Origin: Teichococcus oryzae
GTDB taxonomy: Bacteria > Pseudomonadota > Alphaproteobacteria > Acetobacterales > Acetobacteraceae
Length of the DNA: 64,000 bases
Assembly (NCBI RefSeq): GCF_008386565.1
Contig: NZ_VUKA01000013.1
Span: 19,164-83,163 of the forward strand
Direction of reading: 5' to 3'
The notes under the pieces are model-generated. The model had not been told where the DNA came from and made no database searches. It saw nothing but the letters and a program-made list of their open reading frames with translations. The position numbers and the translations under genes are program-made. The stretch's first letter is position 1. Each line of letters opens with the position of its first letter. Below are positions 1 through 7,979 of this stretch, in pieces.

Positions 1-657
1 GGCGGCTGCATGCGGCTGGTCGGCAATCCGGCGGCCGGCATCACCACGGACCTCAACTCGCTGCGTGGCAAGACCATCGCCGTCACCGACATGGCCGCGC
101 CCGACAAGAACTTCTTCTCCATGCTGCTGAAGCGGCGCGGCATCGACCCGGACCGCGACGTGACATGGCGCGTTTTCCCTGCCCATGTCTTCGGCCTGGC
201 GCTGGAGCGCGGCGAGGCGCAGGCCTATGCGCTGGGTGACCCGATCGCCTGGACCCTGCGGCGCGACAGCAACCTGCTGGAGGTGGCCACCAACCTGTCC
301 GGCGAATGGGCCGACCGCGCCTGCTGCATCCTTGGCATCTCCGGCGGGCTGGTGAAGGAGGAGCCGAAAACCGCGCGCGCCCTGACCCAGGCGCTGATCG
401 AGGCGCAGCAGGTTTCCGCCCACCATCCCGAGGTCGCGGTGGACGCCTTCCTCACCTATGCCCCTGCCAGCGTGAAGCGCGACGACCTGATCGCCATCAT
501 GCGAAGCCACACCCATGGCCACAGCCCCGCCGGCCTCGACATCCGGCGCGAGATCGAGCTTTACGCGGAGGAGCTGAAATCGGTCGGTGTGATGCGTGCC
601 AGCACCGATCCGAAGCGCTTCGCCGAGCGCGTCACCGTGGATGTGCTGAGCGCATGA
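1..657 (+). CDS. ABC transporter substrate-binding protein, nitrate/sulfonate/taurine type (5' partial)
   Basis: The frame is open from the first base, so the N-terminus and any signal peptide lie upstream of the window; the ATG at 10 is probably internal. The visible 218 residues look like the second half of a SsuA/NrtA-type periplasmic binding protein: a 'LRGKTIAVTD' strand opening the second lobe, an 'AYALGDPIAW' hinge strand, and a C-terminal helical tail. It would deliver an oxyanion such as a sulfonate to the permease that follows. Its stop overlaps the permease start (ATGA at 654-657), so the genes are translationally coupled. The ligand cannot be read from the sequence; sulfonate is inferred from the monooxygenases downstream. 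Confidence 0.8.
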   Translation, partial: GGCMRLVGNPAAGITTDLNSLRGKTIAVTDMAAPDKNFFSMLLKRRGIDPDRDVTWRVFPAHVFGLALERGEAQAYALGDPIAWTLRRDSNLLEVATNLSGEWADRACCILGISGGLVKEEPKTARALTQALIEAQQVSAHHPEVAVDAFLTYAPASVKRDDLIAIMRSHTHGHSPAGLDIRREIELYAEELKSVGVMRASTDPKRFAERVTVDVLSA

Positions 658-1649
658 GCGGCGCCGTCATCAGCGGGCTGAGCGGCAGCCCCGTGGCCGA
701 TCGCCCGCGCCTTTGGCCGGTCGGCTTCCTGGCCGCTTCTGTCTGGATCGGCACCGCCGCCGTCACGGCCCTTCTTCCCGACCGGATCGAGGTCGGCCGC
801 ACGCAGGAGCTGGCGTTGATCGCCCTGGCGCTGGGCGGCGCGCTGCTGCTGGCCGGCCTCGCCACGCCATGGCTGGGAACGGCCGGGCAGAAGATCCGCA
901 AGGCCGGGCCCTGGCTGACCGTGCTGCCCCTGGCGCTGGGCGGCTGGGAAATGGCCACCGCCAAGCTGGCCCTGCTGCCCCTGCCCTTCTTCGCCTCTCC
1001 CCAGGGGTTGCTGGAAGTCTATCTGGAGGACTGGCCGCGCCTGGGCGAAAGCGTGCTGCATTCGCTGTGGCTGCTGCTCAGCGGCTATGCCATCGGTGCC
1101 GCGGCGGGCTTCGTGGCCGGGGTCGCGCTCGGCTGGTCGCGCGCCATCGGCTACTGGGTGCATCCGGTGCTGCGGCTGATCGGCCCGCTGCCGGCGACGG
1201 CCTGGCTGCCCATCGCCTTCTTCGCCTTTCCCACCAGCGGCAGCGCCAGCACCTTTCTCGTCGCACTGGCCACCTGGTTCCCGGTGACGGTGCTGACCTG
1301 GTCCGGCGTCGCGGGCGTCAACAAGGCGTATTACGACATCGCCCGCACCCTGGGCGCCAGCCAGACCTTTCTGGTGCTGAAGGTCGCCGTGCCGGCCGCC
1401 CTGCCGCAGGTTTTCGTTGGGCTGTTCATGGGCCTCGGCGCCTCCTTCTCCGTGCTCGTGGTCGCCGAGATGCTGGGGGTGAAGGCCGGGCTCGGCTGGT
1501 ACCTGCAATGGGCGCAGGGCTGGGCCGCCTATGGCAACATGTATGCCGCGCTGCTGGTGATGGCGCTGATGTGCTCCAGCCTCGTCACCCTGCTGTTCAA
1601 GGGGCGGGACCGGGTGCTCGCCTGGCAGAAGGGAACCGTGCGGTGGTGA
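654..1649 (+). CDS. ABC transporter permease, nitrate/sulfonate/taurine type
   Basis: A 331-residue inner-membrane protein with hydrophobic segments throughout and a binding-protein-dependent permease domain at about 130-315. The cytoplasmic EAA-like loop that docks on the ATPase is visible around residues 229-250 ('ARTLGAS...' followed by a VPAALP stretch). It is longer than a typical SsuC/TauC (about 250-280) because of an extra hydrophobic N-terminal region of about 80 residues. The start is fixed by the ATGA overlap with the preceding binding protein; the end overlaps the ATPase start. Confidence 0.87.
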   Translation: MSGAVISGLSGSPVADRPRLWPVGFLAASVWIGTAAVTALLPDRIEVGRTQELALIALALGGALLLAGLATPWLGTAGQKIRKAGPWLTVLPLALGGWEMATAKLALLPLPFFASPQGLLEVYLEDWPRLGESVLHSLWLLLSGYAIGAAAGFVAGVALGWSRAIGYWVHPVLRLIGPLPATAWLPIAFFAFPTSGSASTFLVALATWFPVTVLTWSGVAGVNKAYYDIARTLGASQTFLVLKVAVPAALPQVFVGLFMGLGASFSVLVVAEMLGVKAGLGWYLQWAQGWAAYGNMYAALLVMALMCSSLVTLLFKGRDRVLAWQKGTVRW

Positions 1650-2428
1650 GCGCGGCCCTTTCCCAAACCCCGCGCGACCCCGGCATGGCGGTCGCGATCC
1701 GCGACGCCAGCCAGGCCTTCGCCATCGAGGACCGCACCCTGCCGGTGCTGGACCGCGTTTCGCTCGACGTTCAGCCGGGCGAGTTCGTCGCCCTGCTCGG
1801 CCCCTCAGGCTGCGGCAAATCCACCCTGCTGCGGCTGCTGGCGGGGCTGGACCGGCCTAGCGGCGGCACGGTGCTGGGCGATGGCGTGCCGATCACCGCG
1901 CCCGACCCGTCCCGCGTCCTCGTGTTCCAGGACCCGACGCTCTATCCCTGGCGCACGGTGCGGGCGAATGTGTCGCTCGGGCTGGAGGCGCAGGGGCTGC
2001 TGCGGCGCCAGTCCCACCGGGTGCAGCAGGCCATCGACCTGGTCGGCCTGACCGGCTTCGAGAGCGCCTACCCGCACCAGCTTTCCGGCGGCATGGCGCA
2101 GCGCGTGGCGCTGGCCCGCGCCCTGGTGAACGATCCGCGCCTGCTGCTGCTGGATGAGCCGCTGGGCAAGCTGGACAGCCTGACGCGGCTGTCCATGCAG
2201 GCCGAGCTGGTGCGGCTGTGGCAGCGCTCCGGCCTCACCGCCCTGCTGGTCACGCATGATGTCGAGGAAGCGCTGCTGCTGGCGCAGCGTGTCATCGTGT
2301 TCAGCCCGCGCCCGGCCCGCATCACCGCCGAGCTTGTGGTGGACCGCCCCTATCCCCGCCATCGCGACGATCCGCACCTCGTGTCCTTGCGGCGCGAGGC
2401 GCTGGGCCTGCTCGGCCTCGAAACCTGA
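1646..2428 (+). CDS. ABC transporter ATP-binding protein, nitrate/sulfonate/taurine type
   Basis: This is the ATPase of the uptake system, 260 residues from the GTG at 1646. Visible motifs are Walker A GPSGCGKST (about 52-60), Q-loop 'FQDPTLYPW', signature LSGGMAQR (146-153), Walker B LLLLDEP (166-172) and switch histidine in LVTHD (204). The pattern is that of SsuB/TauB. The GTG start makes a GTGA overlap with the permease stop and has AGAAGGG about 12 bases upstream; a GTG at 1643 or the ATG at 1685 are alternatives that change only the N-terminal tail. Confidence 0.9.
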   Translation: MSAALSQTPRDPGMAVAIRDASQAFAIEDRTLPVLDRVSLDVQPGEFVALLGPSGCGKSTLLRLLAGLDRPSGGTVLGDGVPITAPDPSRVLVFQDPTLYPWRTVRANVSLGLEAQGLLRRQSHRVQQAIDLVGLTGFESAYPHQLSGGMAQRVALARALVNDPRLLLLDEPLGKLDSLTRLSMQAELVRLWQRSGLTALLVTHDVEEALLLAQRVIVFSPRPARITAELVVDRPYPRHRDDPHLVSLRREALGLLGLET

Positions 2429-2443
2429 ACCCGGAGTTGTCGC

Positions 2444-3601
2444 ATGTCCCTTGCCCTGCACCAGGACACCGCGCCGGATCTCGATGCGCTGAGCGAGGCC
2501 TTTGCCGCCCGCGCCGCCGAGCATGACCGCACCGGCCGCTTCCCGCATGCCAATTTCGCGGCGCTGCACGCCGCCGGGCTGCTCGGCCTGACCGTGCCGC
2601 GCGCGCATGGCGGCCAGGGCGAGGGCATGGCGGCGGCTCTGAAGGCCATCGAGGCGGTGTCGCGCGGCTGCGCCTCCACCGGGCTGGTCTTCGCCATGCA
2701 CCTGACGCACCAGGCCGGCGTCGCGCGGGAGACCGCCTTCCCCGAGGCGCTGCGTGCGCGGGTCGGCGCCGATGCGGTGCGGCAGGGCGCGCTGATCAAC
2801 GCGCTGCGGGTGGAGCCGGAACTGGGCTCCCCTTCGCGCGGCGGCCTGCCGGAAACCATCGCATGCCGCCAGCCGGACGGCTCCTGGCGGCTTTCGGGGC
2901 GCAAGATCTATTCCACCGGCTCGCCTGGCCTCGGCTGGATGCTGGTCTGGGCGCGCGACGATGGCGCCGCGCCGCGCGTCGGCCCGGTGCTGGTGCCGGC
3001 CCGCGCCCATGGCGTGCGCATCGAGGAAAGCTGGGACCATCTCGGCCTGCGCGCCACGGCCAGCCATGACGTGGTGTTCGACGATGTGCGGCTGGAGGAT
3101 GCCCAGCTCGCCGCGCTGCGGCCGCCCGCCGAGTGGCGCGTGCCGGATGCCACCGGCCTCGCCTGGAACACCGCCGGGATCGGCGCGCTCTACACCGGCG
3201 TGGCCCGCGCCGCTGCCGCCTGGATCGCGCAATTCCTGCGCGACCGCGTGCCGAGCGGCCTCGGCAAGCCTTTGGCCACCCTGCCGCGCATGCAGGAAAA
3301 GGCCGGCGCCATCGAGGAACTGCTCACCGCCAATGCCCGGCTGCTGCGCGGGCTGGCGGCGGAGGTGGATGCCGGCACCCCGCCCGGCCCGGCCGAAAGC
3401 GGCCTGCTGAAGACCACGCTGGTGGAGAATGCCGCCCGCGCCGTGGAGATCGCCGTGTCGCTCGCCGGCAACCACGCCCTGTCGCGCCGCAACCCGCTGG
3501 AGCGCCATTGGCGCGACGCGCAATGCGGCCGCGCCCATGTGCCGCATGTTGATTTCGCCCACCAATCCGCCGGGCGCGAGGCGCTGGAGGGCGGCGCGTG
3601 A
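2444..3601 (+). CDS. Acyl-CoA-dehydrogenase-fold flavoprotein, DszC/SfnB-like monooxygenase
   Basis: A 385-residue protein of the acyl-CoA dehydrogenase fold: helical N-domain (about 15-115), central beta domain (about 120-220) and C-terminal helical domain. The C-terminal 'NPLERHWRDAQ' motif is typical of the flavin-dependent DszC/SfnB branch, which oxygenates sulfur compounds with reduced flavin supplied by a reductase, rather than of true acyl-CoA dehydrogenases. Its place between sulfonate-type ABC genes and an LLM monooxygenase supports a role in releasing sulfur from an organosulfur compound. The ATG at 2444 follows a CGGAG ribosome site. No flavin reductase gene is seen nearby. A true acyl-CoA dehydrogenase is not excluded. 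Confidence 0.8.
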   Translation: MSLALHQDTAPDLDALSEAFAARAAEHDRTGRFPHANFAALHAAGLLGLTVPRAHGGQGEGMAAALKAIEAVSRGCASTGLVFAMHLTHQAGVARETAFPEALRARVGADAVRQGALINALRVEPELGSPSRGGLPETIACRQPDGSWRLSGRKIYSTGSPGLGWMLVWARDDGAAPRVGPVLVPARAHGVRIEESWDHLGLRATASHDVVFDDVRLEDAQLAALRPPAEWRVPDATGLAWNTAGIGALYTGVARAAAAWIAQFLRDRVPSGLGKPLATLPRMQEKAGAIEELLTANARLLRGLAAEVDAGTPPGPAESGLLKTTLVENAARAVEIAVSLAGNHALSRRNPLERHWRDAQCGRAHVPHVDFAHQSAGREALEGGA

Positions 3602-3720
3602 CCCGCTTCGCCCTGCGTGCCGGGCTGCTGCTCGGCGGCGCCCTGCTGGCGGCCCAGTGGCTGGGCCTCGCCACGCCCGCTTTCACTCCGCACACCCCTG
3701 CCCAGGAGGCCACACCATGA
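3598..3720 (+). CDS. Small predicted membrane peptide (40 aa)
   Basis: A 40-codon frame begins with GTG at 3598 inside the stop of the flavoprotein (GTGA) and ends with TGA at 3718-3720 inside the start of the next gene (ATGA). The peptide has a basic start, then a Leu/Ala/Gly-rich hydrophobic stretch of about 20 residues, then a Pro/Thr-rich tail. The double stop/start overlap is the same arrangement used by the certain genes of this operon, which argues for real translation. It could be a small membrane protein or just a coupling frame that carries ribosomes into the Bug-protein gene. No family recognised. Confidence 0.45.
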   Translation: MTRFALRAGLLLGGALLAAQWLGLATPAFTPHTPAQEATP

Positions 3721-4682
3721 CGACCCGCCGCATCCTGCTCGGCGCCGGCCTCGCCGCGCCCTTCCTGCTGTCCGGCACCGCCCGCGCGCAAGGCTATCCC
3801 AGCCAGCCGATCCGCCTGGTGTGCCCCTACCCGCCCGGCGCCACCAGCGATAATGTGTCGCGGGTGATGGCGCGCGCGCTGTCGGCGCGGCTCGGCCAGA
3901 CGGTGGTGGTGGAGAACCGGGCCGGCGCCGGCGGCGCCGTCGGCACCCGCCATGTCGCGGAATCCAAGGCGGATGGCTACACGCTGCTCAACGCCTCGGG
4001 CGGCAACTTCCTGATCTCGCCCTATCTGAACGAGGTCGGCTATCACCCGCTGCGCGACCTCGCCCCCGTCGCCATGGCGGGCGAGGCGTATTCGCTGATC
4101 GGCGTCAGCGCCGCCCTGCCGGTGAAGACCCTGCCGGAGCTGATCGCCTATGCGAAGCAGCACAAGGGCGAGCTGAACTATGCGTCCTCCGGCATCGGCT
4201 CCACCGGCCATCTGCGCGGCGCGCTGCTGGCCGAGCAGGCCGGCTTCGAGGCGGTGCACATTCCCTTCCCCGGCAGCGCCGCGGCGGTGAACAGCCTGCT
4301 GGCCGGCGATTGCCAGATCCTGATCGACCCGGTGGTCGCCCCCAATGTCCAGGGTGGCAAGGTCCGCGCCGTGGCGGTGGTCGGCTCCGGCCGCTGGGAT
4401 GACTTCCCGGACGTACCGAACATCACCGAGCTGAACATTGGCCAGGACTGGCCTTCCAGCGGCTGGTACGGCCTGTTCGCCCCCGCCGGCGTGCCGGAGC
4501 CGATCATCGAGCGGCTGAACGCCGCCTATAACGACGCCCTGGCCGAGCCGGAAACCGCCGCCGCGTTGCGCCGCCTCGGCCTGAAGCCGGAGCCCACGGC
4601 GCCCAGGCAGATCAGCCAGCGCCTGGCGCAGGACTACGCCGCCAGCGGTGCCACCCTGCAACGCCTGCGCATCACAGCCTGA
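3717..4682 (+). CDS. Tripartite tricarboxylate transporter substrate-binding protein (Bug/TctC family)
   Basis: A 321-residue periplasmic binding protein with a twin-arginine-containing signal peptide (RR at 4-5, hydrophobic to about 20, cleavage probably after ARA). The mature start 'YPSQPIRLVCPYPPGA' and the later 'ENRAGAGG' loop are hallmarks of Bug/TctC proteins. These usually bind carboxylates or other small anions and often occur without cognate TctA/TctB membrane genes, as here. Its position in a desulfonation operon suggests it binds the substrate, or serves as a sensor. The ATG start overlaps the preceding small frame. Confidence 0.9.
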   Translation: MTTRRILLGAGLAAPFLLSGTARAQGYPSQPIRLVCPYPPGATSDNVSRVMARALSARLGQTVVVENRAGAGGAVGTRHVAESKADGYTLLNASGGNFLISPYLNEVGYHPLRDLAPVAMAGEAYSLIGVSAALPVKTLPELIAYAKQHKGELNYASSGIGSTGHLRGALLAEQAGFEAVHIPFPGSAAAVNSLLAGDCQILIDPVVAPNVQGGKVRAVAVVGSGRWDDFPDVPNITELNIGQDWPSSGWYGLFAPAGVPEPIIERLNAAYNDALAEPETAAALRRLGLKPEPTAPRQISQRLAQDYAASGATLQRLRITA

Positions 4683-4706
4683 ACAACGAGAACGGAGGAA
4701 CCCATC

Positions 4707-5810
4707 ATGGCCCATCCCCTGCAGATCATCGGCATGATCGCGCATCGCCCGGTTTCCGAGATCCACCCGCCGAGCGGCCCGTCCTTCGACCCCGACTACA
4801 TCGCCCGCTTCGCGCAGGCGCATGAGGCCTCGGGCTTCGACCGCATCCTGGTGGCATGGAGCGGCACCTCGCCGGACTCGCTGCTGGTGGCGCAGCACGC
4901 GGCGGCCTCGACGCAGCGCATCGGGCTGATGGTGGCGCACCGCCCGGGCTTCATCGCCCCCACCCTGGCGGCGCGGCAATTCGCCACCTTCGACCATCTG
5001 AGCGGCGGCCGCGCCGGCATCCACATCATCAGCGGCGGCAGCGATGCCGACCAGCAGCGCGACGGCGACTACCTGTCCCATGCCGAGCGCTATGCCCGCA
5101 CCGATGAATATGTCGGGCTGCTGAAGAAGGTCTGGACCAGCCGGGAAGCCTTCGACCATGAGGGCCGCTATTACCGCTTCACCAATGCGCGCTCCGACAT
5201 CCATCCGGTGCAGCAGCCGCATCTGCCGGTGTTCTTCGGCGGCTCCTCGGACGATGCCATCGCCTTCGCCGGCAAGCATGCCGACATCTATGCCTTCTGG
5301 GGCGAAACGCTGGACCAGGCGCGCGAGACCATCGGCAAGGTGCGCGCGGCGGCCGTGGCGGCCGGGCGCGACCCTGACGGCATCCGCTTCAGCCTGTCCT
5401 TCCGCCCGGTGCTGGCGCATACGGAGGAAGCCGCCTGGGACCGGGCCCGCGCCATCCTGGCCCGCGTTTACGAGGTGCGCGGCGTCACCGCCGGCGCCAC
5501 CCCGGGCACCAGCGCCAAGCCGCAGAGCGTCGGCTCCCAGCGCCTGCTGGATGCGGCGAAGGGCGGCGCGGTGCGCGACAAGCGGCTCTGGACCGAGGTG
5601 GCGGCGGCGGTCGGCGCCGGCGCCAACACCACGGCGCTGGTCGGCACGCCGGAGCAGGTGGCGGAATCGCTGCTGGAATATCGCGGCCTAGGCGTGGACA
5701 CCTTCCTGATCCGCGGCTTCGACCCGCTGGAGGATGCGGTGGATTTCGGTCGCGGGCTGATCCCGGCACTGCGCTCCCTGGACCGCGCGCCGAACCGCGC
5801 CGCGGCCTGA
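4707..5810 (+). CDS. LLM-class FMNH2-dependent monooxygenase, SsuD-like
   Basis: A 367-residue luciferase-fold flavin monooxygenase, close in length to alkanesulfonate monooxygenase SsuD (about 380). Typical features are the N-terminal barrel strand, 'GFDRILVAWSG', 'LMVAHRPGFIAPTLAARQFATFD' split across the barrel, 'HIISGGSDADQQRDGD' and 'VFFGGSSDDAIAFAGKHAD'. The family uses reduced FMN and O2 to split C-S bonds and release sulfite. AACGGAGG at about 4691-4698 precedes the ATG. It is the last gene of the operon and is followed by a hairpin. Confidence 0.9.
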   Translation: MAHPLQIIGMIAHRPVSEIHPPSGPSFDPDYIARFAQAHEASGFDRILVAWSGTSPDSLLVAQHAAASTQRIGLMVAHRPGFIAPTLAARQFATFDHLSGGRAGIHIISGGSDADQQRDGDYLSHAERYARTDEYVGLLKKVWTSREAFDHEGRYYRFTNARSDIHPVQQPHLPVFFGGSSDDAIAFAGKHADIYAFWGETLDQARETIGKVRAAAVAAGRDPDGIRFSLSFRPVLAHTEEAAWDRARAILARVYEVRGVTAGATPGTSAKPQSVGSQRLLDAAKGGAVRDKRLWTEVAAAVGAGANTTALVGTPEQVAESLLEYRGLGVDTFLIRGFDPLEDAVDFGRGLIPALRSLDRAPNRAAA

Positions 5811-5833
5811 ACCTTTTCCGCCGGTGCCATGAT

Positions 5834-5854
5834 GCCAGGGGCGGCACCCCTGGC
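5834..5854. terminator. Stem-loop between convergent genes
   Basis: GCCAGGGG (5834-5841) pairs perfectly with CCCCTGGC (5847-5854) around a 5-base loop. It lies between the end of the SsuD-like gene and the end of the leftward epimerase gene, so it could end transcription from both sides. There is no T run, so intrinsic termination is only probable. Confidence 0.45.
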
Positions 5855-5862
5855 CCTGGCCT

Positions 5863-6882
5863 TCAATCCGCCGAAAGCGGCATCGCCGCGCCGGATGCCT
5901 CATTGGCCACGGTAGCGGGCGCTTCCGCCTTGCGGAACCATTCCAGCGTCCGGCGCAGGCCTTCAGCCAGCGGCGTCCTTGGGACCCAGCCCAGCACCTC
6001 CCGCGCCCGGCTGATGTCCGGCTTGCGGCGGCGCGGATCGTCCTGCGGCAGCGGGTGGTAGGTGACCGCCGAGCGATGGCCGGTCAGCGCCAGCACATCC
6101 TCCACCAGCTTGCGCACCGTCTGCTCGTTCGGATTGCCGAGGTTGACCGGCCCCGGCTGCGGCCCGTCATGCGCCATCAGCCGCGTCATCCCCTCCACCA
6201 GGTCATCGACATAGCAGAAGGAGCGGGTCTGGCTGCCATCGCCATAGACGGTGATGTCGGCGCCGCTCAGCGCCTGGGTGATGACGTTGGATACGATGCG
6301 CCCGTCATCCGGCTGCATGCGCGGGCCATAGGTGTTGAAGATGCGCACCAGCCGAAGCTCCACCCGGCGGGCACGGTCGAAATCGAAGCACAGCGCCTCT
6401 GCTGCGCGCTTGCCTTCGTCGTAGCAGGCACGCGGACCGGTGCAATTGACATTGCCCCAATAGGCCTCGACCTGCGGATGCACCTCGGGGTCGCCATAGA
6501 CTTCGCTGGTGGAAGCCTGCAGGAAACGCGCGCGGTGCCGCTCGGCCAGGCGCAGCAGGTTCCGCGTGCCCAGCACATTGGTCATCATGGTGTGCTCGGG
6601 ATCCGCCTGGTACAGCGGCGGAGAGGCGGCGCAGGCCAGATTGAACACGCGGTCCAGCCTGCGCGGCAACGCCGAGGCCGGAAGCTCGTCGATGATGTCG
6701 GCTTCAATGAAGGTGAAGCGCGGCGAGCGCCGCAGATGACGCAGATTCTCGCCGGAGCTGGTGAGCAGGTTATCCACGCAAATCACATGCGCGCCGTCCG
6801 CGATCAGCGCGTCGCACAGATGCGAGCCCAGGAAGCCGGCGCCGCCGGCAACCAGGACGTTCTGAGGCTTGGCAGAACTCAT
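5863..6882 (-). CDS. SDR NAD-dependent sugar-nucleotide decarboxylase/epimerase (UDP-glucuronate decarboxylase-like)
   Basis: A 339-residue extended short-chain dehydrogenase. The NAD loop GGAGFLG is at 13-19 and the catalytic Y154-x3-K158 sits inside 'GPRACYDEGKRAAE'. This signature is characteristic of UDP-xylose synthases (UDP-glucuronate decarboxylases), so UDP-xylose or a similar pentose donor is the likely product. Last gene of the seven-gene leftward operon; its ATG overlaps the stop of the upstream glycosyltransferase by four bases. A 4-epimerase specificity remains possible. Confidence 0.85.
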   Translation of the reverse strand: MSSAKPQNVLVAGGAGFLGSHLCDALIADGAHVICVDNLLTSSGENLRHLRRSPRFTFIEADIIDELPASALPRRLDRVFNLACAASPPLYQADPEHTMMTNVLGTRNLLRLAERHRARFLQASTSEVYGDPEVHPQVEAYWGNVNCTGPRACYDEGKRAAEALCFDFDRARRVELRLVRIFNTYGPRMQPDDGRIVSNVITQALSGADITVYGDGSQTRSFCYVDDLVEGMTRLMAHDGPQPGPVNLGNPNEQTVRKLVEDVLALTGHRSAVTYHPLPQDDPRRRKPDISRAREVLGWVPRTPLAEGLRRTLEWFRKAEAPATVANEASGAAMPLSAD

Positions 6883-7979
6883 GCGCTTTCCCTTTCCTGG
6901 GCCTGCGGGCGTGTCGTTTTGTCTCGCCGTGCCGCGCGCAGCATGGCTTCCAGCTGCGCGGCGCGATGCTCCGCCGTGTGCGCGGCGAGGATCTTCCGCC
7001 GCGCCGCCCCGGCCTGGCGGTCGCGCGCCGCCTCGTCCGGGTTGAGCAGAACCCGCAGCACATCCTCCGCGCCATCGGCCAGCAGGATCTCGGAGCCGGG
7101 CTCCAGCACGTCCTCGATGCCGTTCCAGCGATCGGAAATCACCGGGGCGCCGCAGGCGGCGGCCTCGAACAGCCGCACGCTGGGGCTGAAGCCGGCGCGC
7201 ACCATGTCTGCGCGGGTGACGTTCAGCGTGTAGCGGCTGGCGCTGTAGAAGGCCGGATGCTCGCTGGGCGGCACATGCTCCAGCCGCTCCACATTGGCGG
7301 GCCAGTCGATCTCCGCCGGATATTGTGGGCCGGCCACGGCGAAGCGGAGTTGCGGTGCACGGCGCGCCGGCTCCAGCAACAGCCGCTCCAGCACCGGCTG
7401 CCGGTCGGGGCTGTAGGTGCCGAGATAGCTGAGATCCCAGCGCCGCCCCGTTTCAACCGGCTGATAGGCCGCAGCATCCACCGAGCAATACAGCGCCCGC
7501 GCCATGGGCGAGCCGTAGCGCCGCATCAGCAGCTCCAGCGTCGGCCCGCCGGTGAAGGAGCAATACAGGTCGTAGCCCGGGATCAGCGCGGGCGAGAGAT
7601 ATTCCTCATCGCCCTTCTCCAGCTTCGCCAGGGTGACGGGCGTGTCGATGTCGTAGAAGGCGCAGACCCCCTCGGCCATCCGCTGCGCCATGCGGCCCAC
7701 CGTGACGCCGTCCGGCACATAGGAGCCGACCATCACCGCATCGGCGGCCGCGATCTCATCTTGCCAACGGCGCAGCCCGGCGGGTTCCCCATAGAGTTCC
7801 AGGCGGCAGAAATCCGGCGCCGGCATGTCGCGATGCGCGGCATACCAGGGCTTGTCGCGCTCCAGGAACAGCACCTCGTGGCCACGTTGCGCGAAGGCGC
7901 GCAGCAGGGCGCGGAAGGTGGTGGCGTGCCCGTTGCCCCAGGAGGAGGACAGGGTCAGCCCCAGCACCACCAGCTTCAT
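6879..7979 (-). CDS. CgeB-type glycosyltransferase (paralogue 1 of 3)
   Basis: A 366-residue GT-B-fold protein. The C-terminal lobe has the donor-binding pattern 'SVRLFEAAACGAPVISD' followed by 'GSEILLADG', typical of CgeB/spore-maturation-like glycosyltransferases. The N-terminus 'SSSWGNGHATTFRALL' is shared in spacing with the next two genes, showing three tandem diverged copies. No signal peptide or membrane segment, so a cytosolic sugar transferase acting on a lipid- or nucleotide-linked acceptor is likely. Four-base overlaps at both ends. Sugar and acceptor unknown. Confidence 0.82.
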   Translation of the reverse strand: MKLVVLGLTLSSSWGNGHATTFRALLRAFAQRGHEVLFLERDKPWYAAHRDMPAPDFCRLELYGEPAGLRRWQDEIAAADAVMVGSYVPDGVTVGRMAQRMAEGVCAFYDIDTPVTLAKLEKGDEEYLSPALIPGYDLYCSFTGGPTLELLMRRYGSPMARALYCSVDAAAYQPVETGRRWDLSYLGTYSPDRQPVLERLLLEPARRAPQLRFAVAGPQYPAEIDWPANVERLEHVPPSEHPAFYSASRYTLNVTRADMVRAGFSPSVRLFEAAACGAPVISDRWNGIEDVLEPGSEILLADGAEDVLRVLLNPDEAARDRQAGAARRKILAAHTAEHRAAQLEAMLRAARRDKTTRPQAQERESA

